Positions 48,732-57,503 of a stretch of 64,000 bases of DNA are shown here, piece by piece. Numbering within the stretch: the stretch's first letter is position 1; each line of letters starts with the position of its first letter. The translations under genes and the position numbers were made by a program. The notes below the pieces were generated by a model, which was not told the DNA's origin, did no database searches, and saw nothing but the letters and a program-made list of their open reading frames with translations. The stretch is from Gemmatales bacterium (GTDB lineage Bacteria > Planctomycetota > Planctomycetia > Gemmatales > HRBIN36). The stretch spans positions 21,875 through 85,874 of the forward strand of contig JANXCQ010000020.1 in NCBI GenBank assembly GCA_025060195.1. Direction: 5' to 3'.

Positions 48732-49430
48732 ATGGGCCAAAAAGTCTGCCCCATTGGCTTCCGCGTCGGCATCATGGAAGACTGGCGCAGTCGCTGGTAC
48801 GCGGGCAAACGCGAATTTGCGGACTTACTCGTTGAAGACGAGAAGATTCGCCGCTTCATCAAGAAGAATTATGCGGAGACAGGTATTGCCCGCATCGAGA
48901 TCGAACGCACTCCCGAAGAGGTGAAGGTGATCGTGCATGCGGCCCGCGCGGGTTTGCTCATTGGCAAGCGAGGCCAGGAGGCGGAAGAGCTAACGCACAA
49001 GCTCGAAGACCTCACAGGCCGCAAAACCAATTTGCGTATCATTGAAGTGGAAAAACCCGAACTCAGCGCTCAGCTCGTGGCGGAAGACATTGCGGAGCAG
49101 TTGGTCAAGCGTGCCAGTTTCCGCCGGGCTATGAAGCGGGCCGCAGACCAAGCTATGGAAGCTGGCGCCAGAGGGATCAAGATTCAGCTTTCGGGCCGGC
49201 TCGCGGGGGCGGAGATGGCCCGTTGTGAGAAAGAGATTCGTGGCCGCGTGCCGCTGCAAACCTTGCGGGCCAAGATTGACTATGGCTTTGCTATCGCCCG
49301 AACGACCTTGGGAACGATCGGCGTGAAAGTGTGGATCAATCTCGGCGATTATTTGGAGGAGGGCAGTCATGCCCCTAATGCCCAAACGGGTGAAATATCG
49401 AAAAAGCCAACGCGGACGCGTGCGCGGTAA
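48732..49430 (+). CDS. rpsC: 30S ribosomal protein S3
   Basis: The 232-residue product has a KH domain ([20 protein letters not shown]) and the C-terminal [20 protein letters not shown]. The start [20 protein letters not shown] is typical. Its last 62 bases overlap the start of rplP in another frame, giving it an unusual tail ([20 protein letters not shown]). Confidence 0.95.
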   Translation: MGQKVCPIGFRVGIMEDWRSRWYAGKREFADLLVEDEKIRRFIKKNYAETGIARIEIERTPEEVKVIVHAARAGLLIGKRGQEAEELTHKLEDLTGRKTNLRIIEVEKPELSAQLVAEDIAEQLVKRASFRRAMKRAADQAMEAGARGIKIQLSGRLAGAEMARCEKEIRGRVPLQTLRAKIDYGFAIARTTLGTIGVKVWINLGDYLEEGSHAPNAQTGEISKKPTRTRAR

Positions 49431-49794
49431 CGCCTGCCGCGGGAATCAGGTCGCCTTCGGCGAATACGGCCTGCAGGCCTTGGAGGGTGGCTGGCTCAGT
49501 GCTCAGTGCATTGAAGCCGGCCGAATCACCGCCTCCCATTTCCTTCGTGGCGAGGGACGGTTATTTATTCGGGTTTTTCCCCACAAGCCCATCTCGGCCA
49601 AACCCGCCGAGACCCGCATGGGCAAGGGCAAAGGCGAACCCGAATACTGGGCCGCGGTGGTGAAGCCCGGCACCATTATTTACGAAGTAGGAGGTGTGCC
49701 GGAAGAAGCGGCGCGCGAGTGTCTGGCGCGCATTGCTCACAAGATGCCTTTCAAGTGCCGCTTCGTTACCCGTCGTCCCAGCATCGGAGGCTGA
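49369..49794 (+). CDS. rplP: 50S ribosomal protein L16
   Basis: 141 residues from [20 protein letters not shown], with [20 protein letters not shown] and [20 protein letters not shown]. It begins inside rpsC, a 62-base overlap, so translation must be coupled or initiated within the upstream gene. A GGAGGAG stretch just before the ATG (49,357-49,363) serves as its binding site while coding for rpsC. Confidence 0.94.
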   Translation: MPLMPKRVKYRKSQRGRVRGNACRGNQVAFGEYGLQALEGGWLSAQCIEAGRITASHFLRGEGRLFIRVFPHKPISAKPAETRMGKGKGEPEYWAAVVKPGTIIYEVGGVPEEAARECLARIAHKMPFKCRFVTRRPSIGG

Positions 49795-49797
49795 AAA

Positions 49798-50043
49798 ATG
49801 GCCAAGCCTTTGAAAGCACGCGACCTTCGACAGATGAGCGACGAACAACTCATGTTGCTTTATAAAGAACGCGTCCGGGACCTTTTCTCCCTGCGCGTCC
49901 AGGCTTCGACACAACGACGGGATGTGCCCATGGAACTAAGGAAAGCCCGGCGCGACATTGCCCGCATCCTTACTGTGAAGCGTGAACGGGAATTGGCACG
50001 ACAACCGCAAGCGGAACCGACCGCAAAGCCTTCTTCTTCCTGA
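49798..50043 (+). CDS. rpmC: 50S ribosomal protein L29
   Basis: 81 residues. MAKPLKARDLRQMSDEQLML, FSLRVQ and RKARRDIARILTVKRERELA identify the two-helix protein. It follows rplP by three bases. The C-terminal 15 residues are a Pro/Ser extension. Confidence 0.92.
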   Translation: MAKPLKARDLRQMSDEQLMLLYKERVRDLFSLRVQASTQRRDVPMELRKARRDIARILTVKRERELARQPQAEPTAKPSSS

Positions 50044-50119
50044 CCAAATTGCTAGCTGCCCATTTTCGTTCTTTGTCCAAGCCAGCCCATCTTAGGCCTG
50101 ACCTATTCTCGAGCCTGCC

Positions 50120-50506
50120 ATGAGCCCAGCGGCAACACCACCATCATCGCCGACCCAAGAGAAACCACGACCTTTACGGGGGCGCCGCAAAGTCGCGGTG
50201 GGCATCGTCACCAGCGACAAAATGAATAAAACACGGCGCGTGGAAATCCCCCGCCTGGTGCGCCACCCACGCTACGGCAAGTACATTCGCCGTCGCACTA
50301 TCTGCTATGTCCATGATGAGCATAACGCTTCCCGCGTCGGTGATACAGTCAAAATTATGGAAACGCGGCCATTGTCTAAGCTGAAGCGCTGGCGTTTAGT
50401 GGCCATTCTTGCCCGCGCGGGGGCGCAACAAGAAACAAAAGCCGACTCTGGTGCGCCTACCGCCCCACCGCCTCCCGCCACTGCAGGCGACACACATGGC
50501 TCATAA
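50120..50506 (+). CDS. rpsQ: 30S ribosomal protein S17
   Basis: The OB-fold core reads RRKVAVGIVTSDKMNKTRRV and VHDEHNASRVGDTVKIMETR, PLSKLKRWRLV. At 128 residues it is about 40 longer than usual because of Pro/Ala-rich ends on both sides (MSPAATPPSSPTQEK and PTAPPPPATAGDTHGS). Confidence 0.92.
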   Translation: MSPAATPPSSPTQEKPRPLRGRRKVAVGIVTSDKMNKTRRVEIPRLVRHPRYGKYIRRRTICYVHDEHNASRVGDTVKIMETRPLSKLKRWRLVAILARAGAQQETKADSGAPTAPPPPATAGDTHGS

Positions 50507-50607
50507 GTTGCGATGCCTTCTTAGCAGGCACAATAGCGATTAATGATTTTCGGTGATTTGCCACTAACTTTCGATGGCTTACAGAGCTTCATTCAGGAGA
50601 GCCAACT

Positions 50608-50976
50608 ATGATACAGATGACCACTTACCTGGACGTGGCAGACAACACAGGTGCTAAAGAGTGCATGTGTATCAAAGTGTTGGGAGGAAGCAAACGTCGT
50701 TATGGCGGGCTGGGCGATATTATTGTCGCCAGTGTGAAAAAAGCGATTCCAGGGGCCGAAGTGAAGCCCGGCGACATTGTCAAGGGGGTGATTGTTCGTT
50801 GTAAGAAACCATATCGCCGAGAAGACGGGAGCTACGTACGTTTCGACAGGAACGCCATGGTACTGATTGATAACGAAAAGAATCCGCGAGGCACTCGCAT
50901 CTTTGGCGCCGTCGCCCGAGAGCTGCGTGAGAAGGGGTTCATGAAGATCATCAGTTTAGCGGCGGAAGTCGTGTAA
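50608..50976 (+). CDS. rplN: 50S ribosomal protein L14
   Basis: 122 residues, exactly the family length: [40 protein letters not shown] and [26 protein letters not shown] precedes the ATG. L14 contacts L19 and 16S helix 14 at the subunit interface. Confidence 0.96.
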   Translation: MIQMTTYLDVADNTGAKECMCIKVLGGSKRRYGGLGDIIVASVKKAIPGAEVKPGDIVKGVIVRCKKPYRREDGSYVRFDRNAMVLIDNEKNPRGTRIFGAVARELREKGFMKIISLAAEVV

Positions 50977-51021
50977 CGGAGCTCGTCGTAGGTGGGCTTA
51001 TGGCAAGCGTGAGGGGAAGGT

Positions 51022-51408
51022 ATGCTGATACGACGCGGGGACACGGTGGTCGTCATCAAAGGCAGTGACGCTGACCCTCAGCACAAGACCATTGCCAAGG
51101 TGCTCGAAGTGTATCCAAAAGAAAACAAAGTACTCGTGCAGGGCGTGAACGTAGTCTGGAAGCACGTTCGCCCATCTCGGCGCAACCCACGGGGCGGCCG
51201 AGTGCAAAAAGAAATGCCTATAAGTGCCGCTAATGTGATGTTGTACTGCGAGCGTTGTCAACGGGGCGTGCGTGTTGGCCGGCGGTATCTTCCCGATGGC
51301 ACCAAAGAACGCTACTGCAAAAAATGCAGTGCCGGTTTGGGCACGATTGGCCCGCCGAGGAAGCGACGTCTTACTAAGGTGACCACCTCAGCACCGTCTA
51401 GCTCTTGA
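51022..51408 (+). CDS. rplX: 50S ribosomal protein L24 with zinc-ribbon tail
   Basis: The KOW domain ([40 protein letters not shown]) is followed by the usual linker and then [20 protein letters not shown] with CKKCSAGLG. Two CxxC pairs make a putative Cys4 zinc site, found only in some L24 lineages. 128 residues. Confidence 0.93.
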   Translation: MLIRRGDTVVVIKGSDADPQHKTIAKVLEVYPKENKVLVQGVNVVWKHVRPSRRNPRGGRVQKEMPISAANVMLYCERCQRGVRVGRRYLPDGTKERYCKKCSAGLGTIGPPRKRRLTKVTTSAPSSS

Positions 51409-51425
51409 TCACGCTGGGAGCAACC

Positions 51426-51968
51426 ATGGCGCGCCTGCTGGAAAAATACCGCAAAGAAGTCATCCCTCGCTTACAGAAGGAGCTAGGAAGAACTAATATC
51501 CTGAGTCTGCCACGCCTGGAGAAAATTACCGTCAACATGGGCGTAGGCAAGGCGATTCAGGAGCGCTCGCGCCTAGACCAAGCCGTTCAACATCTCGCCC
51601 TGATTACCGGCCAAAAACCTATCATCACCAAAGCGAAAAAATCGGTGAGTGGCTTCCGGCTCCGCAAGGGAATGGAGATCGGTTGCAAGGTCACGTTACG
51701 GGGCAAGCGCATGTACGAGTTTCTCGACCGCCTTATCAGTATTGCCCTGCCGCGTATTCGTGACTTTCGCGGACTCAATCCGCGCAGCTTCGATGGCCAT
51801 GGCAACTATTCGTTGGGGCTACCGGAACAAACCATCTTTCCTGAAGTTGATCCTGACAAAGTGAGTTTTGCCCAAGGAATGGATGTCTGCATCACCACCA
51901 CTGCAAAGAATGACAGGGAGGGCCGATTGCTTTTAGAGCTGTTAGGTCTGCCTTTCCGAGAAAGCTAA
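51426..51968 (+). CDS. rplE: 50S ribosomal protein L5
   Basis: From [20 protein letters not shown], 180 residues: [40 protein letters not shown] and [21 protein letters not shown] start seven codons earlier overlaps rplX and lacks a binding site, whereas GGGAGC lies before 51,426. Confidence 0.95.
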   Translation: MARLLEKYRKEVIPRLQKELGRTNILSLPRLEKITVNMGVGKAIQERSRLDQAVQHLALITGQKPIITKAKKSVSGFRLRKGMEIGCKVTLRGKRMYEFLDRLISIALPRIRDFRGLNPRSFDGHGNYSLGLPEQTIFPEVDPDKVSFAQGMDVCITTTAKNDREGRLLLELLGLPFRES

Positions 51969-52004
51969 GCTGAATGGCACGTTGCTTAGAAAGCGAGGAA
52001 GCTG

Positions 52005-52241
52005 ATGGCTGTCAAAAGCAAGAAAGTGAAATTTGCAAAACAACTGGAATTACTCGAAAAATACCGTCGGGAACGCGACCAGTCGAAGATTAGGCCCCGC
52101 GATTTGATCCGCATTCGTCTGCGCTGCCGATTATGTGGGCGACCCCGTGGTAATTACCGGAAATTCGGCATCTGTCGCATTTGCTTCCGTACGATGGCGA
52201 GCTGGGGGTTGATCCCCGGCGTACGGAAGGCCAGCTGGTAA
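52005..52241 (+). CDS. rpsN: 30S ribosomal protein S14, zinc-binding
   Basis: 78 residues with [20 protein letters not shown], i.e. two CxxC pairs, and the conserved end [11 protein letters not shown]. It is longer than the 61-residue zinc S14 type by a basic N-terminal stretch ([20 protein letters not shown]). Confidence 0.94.
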   Translation: MAVKSKKVKFAKQLELLEKYRRERDQSKIRPRDLIRIRLRCRLCGRPRGNYRKFGICRICFRTMASWGLIPGVRKASW

Positions 52242-52259
52242 TCGGGAGGTTCAGGCCCC

Positions 52260-52703
52260 ATGATGACCGACCCAATCGCCGATATGCTCACGCGCATTCG
52301 CAATGCCTTGCGCATCGAAGCCGCCTTTGTGGATATGCCTGCCTCCCGAGAGAAGCTCGGCATTGCTCGCGTGCTTCAAGACGAGGGATTCATTCTGGGT
52401 TTTGAAGTCGGCAGGGTTCGCCTCGATGAACAAACCGGACGTAAAGAATTCTTTCCTGGGGAAAAAGACGCCAAACCGGTTCTTCGCATTTTCCTCAAAT
52501 ATGGGGACCAGGGAGAAAAGGTAATTCGCGACCTGCAACGCGTGAGTAAACCAGGACGGCGGATTTACCGCGGCTACCGAGAACTGAAACCCGTTCTAGG
52601 AGGCTTAGGTATCGCCATCGTCAGCACTAGTCGGGGCATCATGAGCGATCGCCAAGCGCGCCGTCGGCGGCTGGGCGGCGAAGTGCTGTGTGAAGTGTGG
52701 TAA
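52260..52703 (+). CDS. rpsH: 30S ribosomal protein S8
   Basis: 147 residues. MMTDPIADMLTRIRNALRIE and the C-terminal GLGIAIVSTSRGIMSDRQAR are diagnostic. A segment of about 14 residues (RVRLDEQTGRKEFFPGEKDA) lengthens the region between the two halves. It starts 19 bases after rpsN. Confidence 0.94.
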   Translation: MMTDPIADMLTRIRNALRIEAAFVDMPASREKLGIARVLQDEGFILGFEVGRVRLDEQTGRKEFFPGEKDAKPVLRIFLKYGDQGEKVIRDLQRVSKPGRRIYRGYRELKPVLGGLGIAIVSTSRGIMSDRQARRRRLGGEVLCEVW

Positions 52704-52720
52704 CACAGGAGGGCTGCACC

Positions 52721-53290
52721 ATGTCTCGCATCGGCAAGAAACCAGTTATGGTGCCGGCCAATGTTAAGGTGCAACTCGAAGACGGCCTCCTGCGGGTCGA
52801 AGGGCCCAAAGGTAAGCTGGAATTGCGTTACCATCCTAATATGCGAATTATCCATGATAGCGAAGCCCGGCAGATTCGTGTGGAGCGTCCTAACGATGAG
52901 CGACTGAATCGGGCCTTACACGGCCTGACCCGCAGCCTCGTGTACAATATGATCGTTGGCGTCACTCAGGGCTTCGAGAAACGCCTCAAGATTGAGGGCA
53001 TCGGCTACCAGGCCCGCTTGGAGAAGGATAAACAAGGGCAGCCTAAGCTGGTACTCAATGTCGGTTTCTGCCATCCGGTTATTGTGAATATTCCCCTGGA
53101 GCTGACAGTAGAAGTGCCTGATCCGAACACGATCGTGGTACGTGGCTGCGATAAGCAGAAGGTGGGTGAATTTGCTGCTAAGGTCCGCCATATTCGCCCA
53201 CCGGAGCCGTATAAGGGCAAAGGCATTCGCTACGAAAACGAAGTGGTTCGTCGCAAACAAGGGAAAGCGCCCGTCGGGGCTGGAGGCTAA
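52721..53290 (+). CDS. rplF: 50S ribosomal protein L6
   Basis: From MSRIGKKPVMVPANVKVQLE, 189 residues with GFEKRLKIEGIGYQARLEKD and VRHIRPPEPYKGKGIRYENE. The earlier in-frame start (52,697) overlaps rpsH and is less likely; AGGAGGG lies just ahead of 52,721. Confidence 0.94.
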   Translation: MSRIGKKPVMVPANVKVQLEDGLLRVEGPKGKLELRYHPNMRIIHDSEARQIRVERPNDERLNRALHGLTRSLVYNMIVGVTQGFEKRLKIEGIGYQARLEKDKQGQPKLVLNVGFCHPVIVNIPLELTVEVPDPNTIVVRGCDKQKVGEFAAKVRHIRPPEPYKGKGIRYENEVVRRKQGKAPVGAGG

Positions 53291-53480
53291 CCTTATAGCA
53301 ACTAAGGGTTATCAGGATCAACCATGGGCCAACCCTGAATGCTCATACGAATTATTCATCATTGTTGTTTCGGGAGATAGTCCTAGCCTTGGTCGGGCCA
53401 AGGCCTTGCTTTGGCGAGAACAAAACGCAACGAAGCACGTGTTCTTCCGGTCGGCAATCGGAAGACGGAGGTCATAGAGG

Positions 53481-53843
53481 ATGAATCCGCAGAAGAAAAA
53501 AGCTCGGCAGCGCCAACGGCGTGCTTGGCGCGTCCGCAAACGGATTTTCGGGACTCCCGAAAGGCCTCGCCTATCGGTCTTCCGCAGCAACAAGCATATT
53601 TACGCGCAAATCATTGACGACTTGCACGGCGTGACTTTGTGTGCCGCCAGTAGCTGTGGAAAGAAATCGGGTTTGAAGCACGGGGGAAATATCGCGGCGG
53701 CAAAGATTATCGGCCAGCGCATTGCAGAGCTAGCTTTGGCGAAAGGCATCACCAAAGTTTGCTTTGACCGAGGGCCATATAAATATCACGGACGCGTCAA
53801 AGCCCTCGCGGAGGCAGCTAGGGCCGCGGGCTTACAATTTTAG
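53481..53843 (+). CDS. rplR: 50S ribosomal protein L18
   Basis: 120 residues: [40 protein letters not shown] and [20 protein letters not shown]. It begins after a 190-base gap. It ends in TAG, showing that the host itself uses TAG as a stop. Confidence 0.94.
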   Translation: MNPQKKKARQRQRRAWRVRKRIFGTPERPRLSVFRSNKHIYAQIIDDLHGVTLCAASSCGKKSGLKHGGNIAAAKIIGQRIAELALAKGITKVCFDRGPYKYHGRVKALAEAARAAGLQF

Positions 53844-53998
53844 CCCGGCCGAATTTCGATTTTTCACTGCTAGCTTTGATCCTCCACCAACTGCATAAAT
53901 TCTCATCCGTGTTGCTAAGCGTGGGGAAAATGGCCGGTTCAAGACTGGTCATACCCCCGGGGAATTTCACGAACAAACTGCTTGAGGAGACTAAGAGG

Positions 53999-54490
53999 AT
54001 GGCCGCAGGCTATATCGATTCGGGCGTAGGACAACTGGAAGACCGCGTTATCAAGATTCGCCGATGTGCTGCCGTGATCAAGGGCGGTCGGCGGTTTAGT
54101 TTCAACGCGCTAGTCGTAGTCGGTGACCGCAATGGCCGGGTTGGCTACGGTTATGCTAAAGCTAATGAGGTGCCACCGGCCGTTGAGAAGGCCACCAAAT
54201 TAGCCCAGCAGCATCTTCACCGCATCAGTCTCAAAGGCGACACGATTCCGCATAAAGTGATCGGCAAGTTTGGCACTACCAAAGTCATTATGGTACCTGC
54301 CGGGCCGGGCACCGGTGTGAAAGCAGGTCCTGGCGTGCGCCAAGTGCTCGAACTGTGTGGTATTCGCAACATCCTGACTAAAGTACACGGGAGTACTAAT
54401 CCATTGAACGTGGTCAAAGCAACGATGAACGGTTTACTCATGCTGCGAACCAAAGAGGAAGTCGAGCGATTGCGTGGCGTTAAACTATAA
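53999..54490 (+). CDS. rpsE: 30S ribosomal protein S5
   Basis: I start at MAAGYIDSGVGQLEDRVIKI behind GAGGAG...AAGAGG, giving 163 residues; an upstream start (53,876) adds 41 unrelated residues. KGGRRFSFNALVVVGDRNGR, VGYGYAKANEVPPAVEKATK and NPLNVVKATMNGLLMLRTKE are typical. S5 guards decoding accuracy. Confidence 0.93.
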   Translation: MAAGYIDSGVGQLEDRVIKIRRCAAVIKGGRRFSFNALVVVGDRNGRVGYGYAKANEVPPAVEKATKLAQQHLHRISLKGDTIPHKVIGKFGTTKVIMVPAGPGTGVKAGPGVRQVLELCGIRNILTKVHGSTNPLNVVKATMNGLLMLRTKEEVERLRGVKL

Positions 54491-54531
54491 GCGGTCACCA
54501 ACCCCCACGCAGAATTAAGCAGGAGTGGTCT

Positions 54532-55041
54532 ATGGATTTGTCGCAAGTACATGTGGGCGTGCACCGCCGCAAACGCAAAAAGCGGGTCGGGCGAGGCATT
54601 GGCTCCGGCCATGGAAAGACGAGCACACGCGGCCATAAGGGGCAGCGCAGTCGCGCGGGCACCAATAAACCCCATCCCCTCTCTGAGGGCGGGCAGATGC
54701 CGATGGTGCGACGTGTTCCCCGTCGCGGTTTCAGTAATGCCACCTGGAGGCGCCACTACGCCATTGTCAATGTCGGCGATTTAGAACGCGTCTTCGGCGA
54801 TGGCGACACCGTGGACCTGGAAACCTTGCGGCAAAAACGTCTCGTGGATGGTCAATATGATGGCCTGCGTGTCTTGGGAGACGGGGAACTAACTAAGCGG
54901 CTGATCGTCCGCGCCCATCATTTTTCCACCTCCGCTAAAAGTAAGATTGAGGCCCGAGGCGGGACGTGCGAAATACTGCCCGGCCCCAAACCCGTGCCTC
55001 GCAACAAAATGAAACCTAGGCCGCCAAAACAAGCGGAATAG
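54532..55041 (+). CDS. rplO: 50S ribosomal protein L15
   Basis: 169 residues with RKRKKRVGRGIGSGHGKTST, RGHKGQRSRAG and GGQMPMVRRVPRRGFSN. The C-terminal AHHFSTSAKSKIEARGGTCE matches the globular domain. rpmD (L30), often between rpsE and rplO, is absent. The stop is TAG. Confidence 0.95.
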   Translation: MDLSQVHVGVHRRKRKKRVGRGIGSGHGKTSTRGHKGQRSRAGTNKPHPLSEGGQMPMVRRVPRRGFSNATWRRHYAIVNVGDLERVFGDGDTVDLETLRQKRLVDGQYDGLRVLGDGELTKRLIVRAHHFSTSAKSKIEARGGTCEILPGPKPVPRNKMKPRPPKQAE

Positions 55042-55113
55042 GCGAGTTTACCTAAGGACTGGCCTTACCTAGGCTCAGGCTTTCTTAATTTTGGTGAGCG
55101 TAGGAGCTGCGCA

Positions 55114-56496
55114 GTGAATCACTTGATCAACATATTCAGAATTCCTGATCTGGCCCGCAAGATATTCATCACGTTACTTCTGTTGGGAGTCTATCGGTTG
55201 GGTTATCACGTTCCCCTGCCCTTGGTCGATCCGACGGCGATGCGAGAATGGGCCGAGCAAGTGGCCGCAGGCCAGTTCGGGCAACTCTTTGCGTTAGCGA
55301 GCATGTTCAGCGGCTCCAATTTGGGCATGTTGACCATTTTCGGTTTGGGCATCATGCCGTACATTTCCGCTTCCATCATCATGCAGTTGTTAGCCAGCGT
55401 CATTCCCGCCTTAGAAAAACTGCAAAAAGAAGGGGAAATGGGGCGGCGCGAAATCAACAAGATGACCCGCTGGCTGACCGTGGGAATCTGTCTGGTGCAA
55501 AGCGCCATGTATCTGCGCATGTTGGCTCCCGCAGGCGCCGCTGGAGAAAACGTTTTCCGCATCGAGCTATACCAAAGTTGGTTTTACTATGGCACCGCAG
55601 TGATCACGATGACCGCAGGCACCGTCTTTCTGATGTGGCTCGGCGAACAAATAGACGAATATGGCATCGGCAATGGAATCAGTTTGTTAATCATGGCGGG
55701 CATTGTCGCCCGTTTGCCGGAAGCGACCCGTATGTTTATCCTCGAGGATGTCGGAGGCGTGGTCCGCGTCCGGGAGAGCCTCTTCCGCCTGGGCGGAGGT
55801 TCGGGGACTGAGCCGACTGTAGAAATCGTTGTCGTCATGGTGCTGTTGTTCCTGGGAGTGGTACTGGGAGTCATCGCCATGACCAAGGCCCAACGGCGGG
55901 TGCCCATGCAATCAGCCCGGCATGTGCGCGGTCGCCGCGTTATGGGCGGACAACGTAATTGGTTACCCCTACGCGTCAATCAAGCAGGCGTCATGCCCAT
56001 CATCTTCGCGGGAAGTTTGCTCATGATTCCTGTTTTCCTGTTCGACTTTCTGGCTCAACTGATGCCCCGCGGTTCAGGCTGGGCCGCTGCTCTCGCCGAC
56101 GATTTCCGCAATCAACGTTACATTTACACCCTCTGTTATATCGCCCTGATTTACTTCTTCTGCTACTTTTGGACCGCAATCACTTTCAACCCTAAGGACA
56201 TCGCGGAGAACCTGAAAGAGTACGGGAGCTTCATTCCTGGTTATCGTCCGGGCAAGAGCACCGCAGACTACCTGGAAAAGGTCATGGTACGCATTACTTA
56301 CGTGGGGGCTGCGTTCTTGGCCGTAGTTGCTATCGTTCCCACCATCATTACCGCGACTTTGCAAGTCGCACCCATTATTGCTCAGTTTTATGGCGGCACC
56401 GGGTTGCTTATCGTCGTAAGCGTTGCCCTCGACCTCATTCAACGCATCAACAGCCATCTGGTGATGCGCAACTATCCCAGCCTCACCGAGGATTGA
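55114..56496 (+). CDS. secY: preprotein translocase subunit SecY
   Basis: 460 residues with about ten transmembrane helices, including IFITLLLLGVYRLGYHVPLP, LGIMPYISASIIMQLLASVI and GNGISLLIMAGIVARLPEAT. GTG start at 55,114 (VNHLINIFRIPDLARKIFI). SecY forms the protein-conducting channel in the inner membrane. It closes this ribosomal gene run; adk, map, infA and rpsM do not follow. Confidence 0.95.
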   Translation: MNHLINIFRIPDLARKIFITLLLLGVYRLGYHVPLPLVDPTAMREWAEQVAAGQFGQLFALASMFSGSNLGMLTIFGLGIMPYISASIIMQLLASVIPALEKLQKEGEMGRREINKMTRWLTVGICLVQSAMYLRMLAPAGAAGENVFRIELYQSWFYYGTAVITMTAGTVFLMWLGEQIDEYGIGNGISLLIMAGIVARLPEATRMFILEDVGGVVRVRESLFRLGGGSGTEPTVEIVVVMVLLFLGVVLGVIAMTKAQRRVPMQSARHVRGRRVMGGQRNWLPLRVNQAGVMPIIFAGSLLMIPVFLFDFLAQLMPRGSGWAAALADDFRNQRYIYTLCYIALIYFFCYFWTAITFNPKDIAENLKEYGSFIPGYRPGKSTADYLEKVMVRITYVGAAFLAVVAIVPTIITATLQVAPIIAQFYGGTGLLIVVSVALDLIQRINSHLVMRNYPSLTED

Positions 56497-56956
56497 CCGA
56501 CTAACTCTCGTTCCGCCATCCCTGCAAAAAGTTATCCCGGCACCTCAGTCCGCAAGGAATTTTGCTCTTGCCAACCAACATCGCCAGCGTTATATTAACG
56601 ATGCTTAGCACCGATTAGGAAGCAGAACAGTATCCTCTGCGGTGCTCGTGCTACGAGGAACTTTTTTGGAGAACCGACAACTCGAGACCCGCATGAGGCC
56701 AAGCGTGTATCGGTCTGGCGCTCGCAAGCCCAATTGAATTTGGGATCCGAAACCCAGGCCTGAGGCCTCACCCTGAATTGACGCGGGTTCTCAAAAGTCC
56801 AGTACACGGCACACGCGGAGGTTTTTCTTTTAACTATTGGCGCCCGGTTGTCGCATATGGGCTAAGCCGTGCCTCGGCTTCATCACTGCCCTGTCCGAAG
56901 ATGGGGCTGACTCTGCGGGCGGCGGTGTGTAAAATGCTTGTGAACTCGTCTGAGCT
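56497..56956. other. intergenic region after secY
   Basis: No gene is supported in these 460 bases. The secY terminator and the promoter for the tRNA-Arg/rplU unit should be here, but I could not pick a clear hairpin with a T-run. Confidence 0.4.
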
Positions 56957-57030
56957 GTCCCCGTAGCTCAACTGGATAGAGCGTCGGCCTCCGGAGCCGA
57001 AGGTTGCAGGTTCGAGTCCTGCCGGGGATA
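56957..57030 (+). tRNA. tRNA-Arg (CCG)
   Basis: A 74-base cloverleaf: acceptor GTCCCCG/CGGGGAT, D-arm GCTCAACTGGATAGAGC, anticodon loop CTCCGGA (CCG) and T-arm AGGTTCGAGTCCT. It reads CGG codons. It lies 80 bases before rplU on the same strand. Confidence 0.9.
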
Positions 57031-57110
57031 CTGCCCAAAATGTCCGTCCTCATCTTCGTTACCGCACCGAAGTCGCACGCCACTCGACTCAGCACTGCGG
57101 AGATTTCTCC

Positions 57111-57428
57111 ATGTACGCCATTTTTGAAGACGGCTCCCGGCAATATCGGGTAAGTGAAGGCGACCACGTCGTGGTGGATTATCGCCCTACGGAGAAAGGC
57201 CAGCAAATTGTTTTCGACCGCGTGTTATTAGTACAAACCAACGCAGGTTTACAAATTGGCCAACCCTATGTCGCTGGCGCACAGATCATCGGCGAGGTCG
57301 TCGCCCATCCATCGCAGAAATACTACATCCAAAAGTTTCGCCGACGCAAAAACTATCGCCGGCGTAAGGGCCATCGTCAGCATTACTGCGAAGTAAAGGT
57401 ACAACAAATTGTCGTGCCAAGGACGTAA
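57111..57428 (+). CDS. rplU: 50S ribosomal protein L21
   Basis: 105 residues: MYAIFEDGSRQYRVSEGDHV, KGQQIVFDRVLLVQTNAGLQ, KIQKFRRRKNYRR-like RRRKNYRRRKGHRQHYCEVK. Its usual partner rpmA (L27) does not follow; an unrelated secreted protein does. Confidence 0.93.
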   Translation: MYAIFEDGSRQYRVSEGDHVVVDYRPTEKGQQIVFDRVLLVQTNAGLQIGQPYVAGAQIIGEVVAHPSQKYYIQKFRRRKNYRRRKGHRQHYCEVKVQQIVVPRT

Positions 57429-57503
57429 ACCAAGCGCTGGTCGGCGTTTAGTCGCCCCAACGCTGAACGTTGGAACAACCGCCAGTGCCAAGGAGGGCCA
57501 AGC

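Noticed and set aside
45278..57428. Host-wide reassignment of TAG
   Set aside because: rplR and rplO end in TAG at the normal family length and no ribosomal gene contains an internal TAG, so the host uses TAG as a stop.
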